Positions 40,601-43,469 of a stretch of 43,469 nucleotides of DNA are shown piece after piece. Under the pieces are notes generated by a model. The model made no database searches and had not been told where the DNA came from. It saw nothing but the letters and a program-made list of their open reading frames with translations. Source of the stretch: Burkholderiales bacterium (GTDB lineage: Bacteria; Pseudomonadota; Gammaproteobacteria; Burkholderiales; Casimicrobiaceae); contig JADLEZ010000634.1 in the NCBI GenBank assembly GCA_020845855.1, positions 1 through 43,469 on the forward strand, given 5' to 3'. The position numbers were made by a program, and so were the translations under genes. Each line of letters opens with the position of its first letter. Within the stretch, counting starts at the first letter, position 1.

Positions 40601-42163
40601 CTATGCAGCGTACTTGGCCAGTACGCCGCTCATGGCGTACACGATGACGAACGCCCCCAGCAACATCGCGACACCGCCCGCGAACAGCATGCCGTAGCGC
40701 CGCCGCAACCTGCCGAGGGCTTCCGACTGGAGCATCGTGATCATTCCAAGAATCGGGCGCTTCGTGATCTCGCGCAGCGAACGCGCATCGTGGAACGTCG
40801 CGAGCAGCTGACTTGCGACGAACGCGGCCACGAGGCCAGCACCGAGCGCCGCGGCGAACGCCATGAGCAGCATCATCGTCCGCGTGGGGGGAACGGGATC
40901 CGAGAACACGCGAGGCGGATCGATGACCCGGAACTGGGTACCGCCGAAGTCCTGCACGCCTTCGCCCAGCGTCGCCGACTGCCGGCGAGCGAGGAGCACC
41001 TCGTACACCTTCTTCTGGATTTCGTAGTCGCGGTTGAGCTGCGTGTATTCGGCTTCCACCTGCGGCACCAGGCGCGCGGCGTTGCGCAGCTGTGCGTACT
41101 GCGCTTCGTACGAAGCGAGCTTGGCGCGCAGCGAGGCGACCTGCGCCTCGGTGTCGGCGAGGCTCACGCGCAGCTGCTGGAACACCGGGTTGCGGTCGAC
41201 GGCGGTCGCGGTGGGGCCCTTCGCCGACTCCGCGGCCTTGCGCATCGACGCGAGCTCCTGTTTGCGCTGCTCCTCCAGAATCTCGATGTTCTTCTTGGTC
41301 GCCTGCACGTCGGGATGCGCTTCCGTGAACCGGCGGTTGAGGTTGTCGAGCTCGGCGCGCAGCGTGGCAAGGCGCGCATCGATCGCGGGCGTATTGAAGG
41401 ACTGCGTCGGCGACGGCGCCTCCGGCAGGAACACGGGGGTCTCTCCGGCCAGCTCGCGCTTGTACGCGTCGCGGGACTCTTCGGCCGCACGCAGTTCGCG
41501 CTTGGCGTCCGCGATGTCGTCGCCAAGCTTGGAAAGCCGCCCGAAATAGTCCGGACCGCCCTGTCCCGCGACCCCCAGGTACTTGAGCCGGAACTCCTTG
41601 AGGCGATTCTCGGCTGCCTTGAGGCTCTCCTCGTACTGCTTGATCTGGTCGTCGACAAAGCGCACCGCGGCCCGCGAGTCCTGGCGCTTGTCGCCCAGGC
41701 TCGATTCCACGAAGATCGTGAGTAGCGACTGCACGACCTTGCGCGCCTGCTCCGGGCTCGTGTCGCGGTACGAAATCGTGTAGATGTTGGTCTGGCCGCC
41801 GCCGAGCTTGAGGGCCTTGCCCAGCGAGTCGATGAGCTCGTCGCGGGCGGCGGCAGACGTGGTCAGGAGGTCGAGGTCGGCCATGCGCACCACCTTCTCG
41901 ACGTTCGGGCGGCTGATCAGCGTACGGCTCAGGAGCGCGACCTGCTGCTCGACATTCGGCTGGATCGACAAGCCTTCCATCAGGGGCCGCAACAGCGTTT
42001 GGGTGTCGACGTAGACGCGGGCGCTCGCCTCGTACCGCTCCGGCATCCGCAGCGCGATGGTGACGGAAGCGATCGCCACGAGCCACGCCACGCCGAGCCC
42101 TATCCAGCGGCGATGCCACATGCCGCGCAGTACGGTCATGACGCGATGAAGCAACTCATCCAT
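40601..42163 (-). CDS. Chain-length determinant protein (Wzz/GNVR, TIGR03007-like)
   Basis: The 520-residue inner-membrane protein belongs to the Wzz family. It has an N-terminal membrane segment (about 20-38, WIGLGVAWLVAIASVTIAL) and the Wzz stretch PERYEASARVYVDTQTLLRPLMEGL. A long periplasmic coiled coil spans about 165-395, with QIKQYEESLKAAENRLKEFRLKYLG and LRAKLASYEAQYAQL. A GNVR-like region lies before the second membrane segment (EYTQLNRDYEIQKKVYEVLLARRQSA, then MLLMAFAAALGAGLVAAFVAS), and a final hydrophobic segment (LFAGGVAMLLGAFVIVYAM) closes it. It matches the PEP-CTERM chain-length subgroup TIGR03007 (recollection). It has no fused kinase; the kinase is the next gene. The start ATG 42163 is 40 nt from the export lipoprotein stop. 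Confidence 0.94.
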   Translation of the reverse strand: MDELLHRVMTVLRGMWHRRWIGLGVAWLVAIASVTIALRMPERYEASARVYVDTQTLLRPLMEGLSIQPNVEQQVALLSRTLISRPNVEKVVRMADLDLLTTSAAARDELIDSLGKALKLGGGQTNIYTISYRDTSPEQARKVVQSLLTIFVESSLGDKRQDSRAAVRFVDDQIKQYEESLKAAENRLKEFRLKYLGVAGQGGPDYFGRLSKLGDDIADAKRELRAAEESRDAYKRELAGETPVFLPEAPSPTQSFNTPAIDARLATLRAELDNLNRRFTEAHPDVQATKKNIEILEEQRKQELASMRKAAESAKGPTATAVDRNPVFQQLRVSLADTEAQVASLRAKLASYEAQYAQLRNAARLVPQVEAEYTQLNRDYEIQKKVYEVLLARRQSATLGEGVQDFGGTQFRVIDPPRVFSDPVPPTRTMMLLMAFAAALGAGLVAAFVASQLLATFHDARSLREITKRPILGMITMLQSEALGRLRRRYGMLFAGGVAMLLGAFVIVYAMSGVLAKYAA

Positions 42164-42203
42164 GCGATTTGCCTTCGGCGGGTGCGGTGCTGCCGGAGTA
42201 CGG

Positions 42204-42815
42204 CTAGAACCAGCTTTGCGGAATGATCAGGATGTCGCCCGGGCGCATGTCGACGTTGGCGGTGATATCGCCGCGCTTGACCAAATCGCGCAGCCGCACG
42301 CTGTACGACTTGCCGCCCTCCGACGGCCGGTAGATGCTTGCCGCGTTGCCGTCGGCGAAATCGGTAAGGCCGCCGACCTGGATCATGACATCGAGTACGG
42401 ACATGTTCTTGCGATAGGCGATGACCTGCGGCTTGGCCGCCTCGCCGACAACCCGCACCTGTTCGCTCGCGGGTCCAACGAAGTTGGTCACGACGACGGT
42501 TACCACCGGATCGCGGATGTACTTCCCGAGCGCTTTCTCGAGCTCGCGCGCGAGCTGGGTGGGCGTCCGCCCGAGCGCCGGGACATCGTCGACCAGCGGT
42601 GTCGTGACCTTGCCGTCGGGACGGACCGGCACCGTCAGCGAAAGCTCGGGATTGCGCCACACGATGATGTTGAGGCTGTCGAGCGGGCCGATAATGTATT
42701 CGTACTCGACATTGCCCAGATCGCGAGGCGCCGGGGGATAGGGGCTCGCGCAGCCCAACATCGCGATTACGGTCGCCGCGAGCGCGGCGGCGGTGATACG
42801 CTGGTATTGGTGCAT
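42204..42815 (-). CDS. Wza-like polysaccharide export lipoprotein (TIGR03027-like)
   Basis: The 203-residue product starts MHQYQRITAAALAATVIAMLGCASPY, a lipoprotein signal with lipobox ...MLGC and Cys22 as the modified residue. It contains a Poly_export domain (YEYIIGPLDSLNIIVWRNPELSLTVPVRPDGKVTTPLVDDVPALGRTPTQLARELEKALGKYIRDPVVTVVV, about 37-110). One SLBB-like domain follows (EQVRVVGEAAKPQVIAYRKNMSVLDVMIQVGGLTDFADG). It is shorter than Wza, as usual for the XrtA-associated export protein. It should sit in the outer membrane or at its periplasmic face and form the exit channel. ATG 42815 has GGGAGAA about 6 nt upstream and lies 25 nt downstream of a probable promoter (42847-42852). The longer frame to 43022 would begin upstream of that promoter and is rejected. 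Confidence 0.94.
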   Translation of the reverse strand: MHQYQRITAAALAATVIAMLGCASPYPPAPRDLGNVEYEYIIGPLDSLNIIVWRNPELSLTVPVRPDGKVTTPLVDDVPALGRTPTQLARELEKALGKYIRDPVVTVVVTNFVGPASEQVRVVGEAAKPQVIAYRKNMSVLDVMIQVGGLTDFADGNAASIYRPSEGGKSYSVRLRDLVKRGDITANVDMRPGDILIIPQSWF

Positions 42816-43056
42816 GTTCTTCTCCCGGAGATCGGTGCGGTCGAAGATCATAACATTGGCATATTTCCGCTCGTCTGTTAATGGGGCGGCAGCGTCGACC
42901 GCGTGTCGAATATTCATGTGGCCAGCGGGCGTGCGCCACGAAGCGGCGCGCGTGGCGCCGCGCACCTCGCTCCGCGCGTTGTCGAGCACACCCAGTAAGT
43001 CACTATTCGTTCCAATTTGCACTGTTCCGCGCCATTCCAGGTAAAAGGCCCTCGTC
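42816..43056. other. Divergent intergenic region between the export lipoprotein and the nucleotidyltransferase gene
   Basis: This 241-bp region is the only place where both strands start genes. It holds the minus-strand candidate promoter at 42847-42852. For the plus-strand gene, an in-frame TAA at 43042-43044 stands just upstream of its GTG. A weak AAAGG lies at 43044-43048, 8 nt before the GTG. I see no clear plus-strand promoter. It is the natural place for a locus-wide regulator to bind. Confidence 0.5.
42847..42852 (-). promoter_or_regulatory. Candidate extended -10 promoter of the exopolysaccharide gene string
   Basis: On the minus strand the sequence TGTTATGAT occurs, with TATGAT (5 of 6 matches to TATAAT) preceded by TG plus one base, as in extended -10 promoters. 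A -35 match is weak (no TTGACA at 16-18 nt), which is usual for this class. Transcription would start near 42840, giving a short leader of about 25 nt to ATG 42815. The area is AT-rich relative to the rest of the window. Confidence 0.5.
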
Positions 43057-43469
43057 GTGACGACATTTCTGCGCGCCGCGGACCGCGCCGACGCTCTCTT
43101 GCTTCACCTGCTGCGCCAGGATTGGGACCCGCGCGCGCCGGTTTCGGTCGCGGGCTGGACCGAGGCCGACTGGTCCAGCGTCATCGAATCCGCGCTCGCC
43201 CACGGTGTGGCCGGCCTCGTCTGCCGTTCCATCGCGAGCCATCCCGAGAGCCTGGCGCCGCCCGACATCCGAGCCGCTGCCTCCTCCTATCTCGCGCGCG
43301 CCAGCGAGCAAGGACGTGTGCAAGTGGCATGCCTGTTCGACGTCTTCGACGCGCTGGACGCCGCCGCGGTTCCGGCGCTCGCGTTCAAGGGCCCCGCGCT
43401 CGGCCAGATCGCGTACGGCAGCGCGACGATCCGTCCCAGCCGCGACCTCGACGTGCTCGTTCATCGCGC
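43057..43469 (+). CDS. Nucleotidyltransferase-family protein (NTP_transf_5-like), 3' end cut
   Basis: The frame starts at GTG 43057 and stays open to the right edge (137 codons, incomplete). The upstream in-frame TAA (43042-43044) fixes it as the earliest start. The sequence has VSVAGWTEADWSSVIESALAHGVAGLVCRSI and LFDVFDALDAAAVPALAFKGPALGQIAYGSATIRPSRDLDVLVH. The KGxAL and R..DLD..V motifs match the NTP_transf_5 (PF14907) nucleotidyltransferase-like family, in which the paired Asp would bind metal. Such genes recur beside exopolysaccharide loci; the substrate is unknown. It runs divergently from the export genes. Confidence 0.82.
   Translation, partial: MTTFLRAADRADALLLHLLRQDWDPRAPVSVAGWTEADWSSVIESALAHGVAGLVCRSIASHPESLAPPDIRAAASSYLARASEQGRVQVACLFDVFDALDAAAVPALAFKGPALGQIAYGSATIRPSRDLDVLVHR

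Noticed and set aside
1-43469. tRNA, rRNA, CRISPR arrays, transposases, prophage genes
   Set aside because: None seen by eye. The only repeats found are the pair at 29001-29239, and no transposase-like translation is present.

Overview
The window is GC-rich and almost entirely coding. It carries one very large polysaccharide locus of the exosortase A (XrtA/PEP-CTERM) type. The gene families and the high GC suggest a betaproteobacterium (Rhodocyclaceae/Nitrosomonadales/Burkholderiales-like). This taxonomic placement is inference; no rRNA or other phylogenetic marker lies in the window.

Layout. About 34 genes run leftward on the minus strand from 42815 to 1789. Most are joined by 4-nt stop/start overlaps (ATGA or GTGA) or gaps under 15 nt, so they probably form one or a few transcripts. 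Promoter-proximal block (42815-32382): Wza-like export lipoprotein, Wzz/GNVR chain-length protein, tyrosine autokinase, beta-barrel-like outer-membrane protein, secretion-type ATPase, UDP-GlcNAc 2-epimerase, NodB deacetylase, FemAB-like protein, and exosortase A fused to EpsI. This is the conserved core of XrtA EPS loci. Second block (32385-22381): three XrtA-associated glycosyltransferases, two glutamine amidotransferases of the asparagine-synthase family, a methyltransferase, and an AlgD-like sugar-nucleotide dehydrogenase. One of these glycosyltransferases is split by an in-frame TAA. Third block (22371-8026): a transglutaminase-glycosyltransferase fusion, a CapK-like ligase, an O-antigen-ligase-like protein, a glycosyltransferase, two deacetylases, two methyltransferases, a heparinase II/III-like lyase, a TPR protein, a tiny secreted-peptide candidate and a Wzx flippase. 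Fourth block (8026-1789): a GNAT/FemAB-like protein, a deacetylase-like protein, a three-gene amino-dideoxy-sugar module (4,6-dehydratase, nucleotidyltransferase, aminotransferase) and a last glycosyltransferase. Beyond a 264-bp gap lies a secreted kelch/Ig-domain protein cut by the left edge. At the right edge a divergent plus-strand nucleotidyltransferase-family gene is cut.

How it fits together (inference). Sugar nucleotides are made by the epimerase, the dehydrogenase and the dehydratase/aminotransferase module. Glycosyltransferases assemble a repeat unit on the inner membrane, and Wzx flips it. The O-antigen-ligase-like protein polymerises or ligates it. The Wzz protein and tyrosine kinase set chain length, and the Wza-like lipoprotein and beta-barrel-like protein carry it out. 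Deacetylases, the lyase, amidotransferases and acyl/aminoacyl transferases tailor it. Exosortase A links the locus to PEP-CTERM proteins encoded elsewhere. No priming glycosyltransferase, PrsK/PrsR regulators or PEP-CTERM substrate is visible here.

The features most worth a second look are: a repeat pair at 29001-29239 that supplies the Shine-Dalgarno and GTG start of a methyltransferase; a 39-codon gene candidate overlapping both neighbours at 10406-10525; the transglutaminase-glycosyltransferase fusion with an 8-G run at the junction; and the in-frame stop in the glycosyltransferase at 24252.
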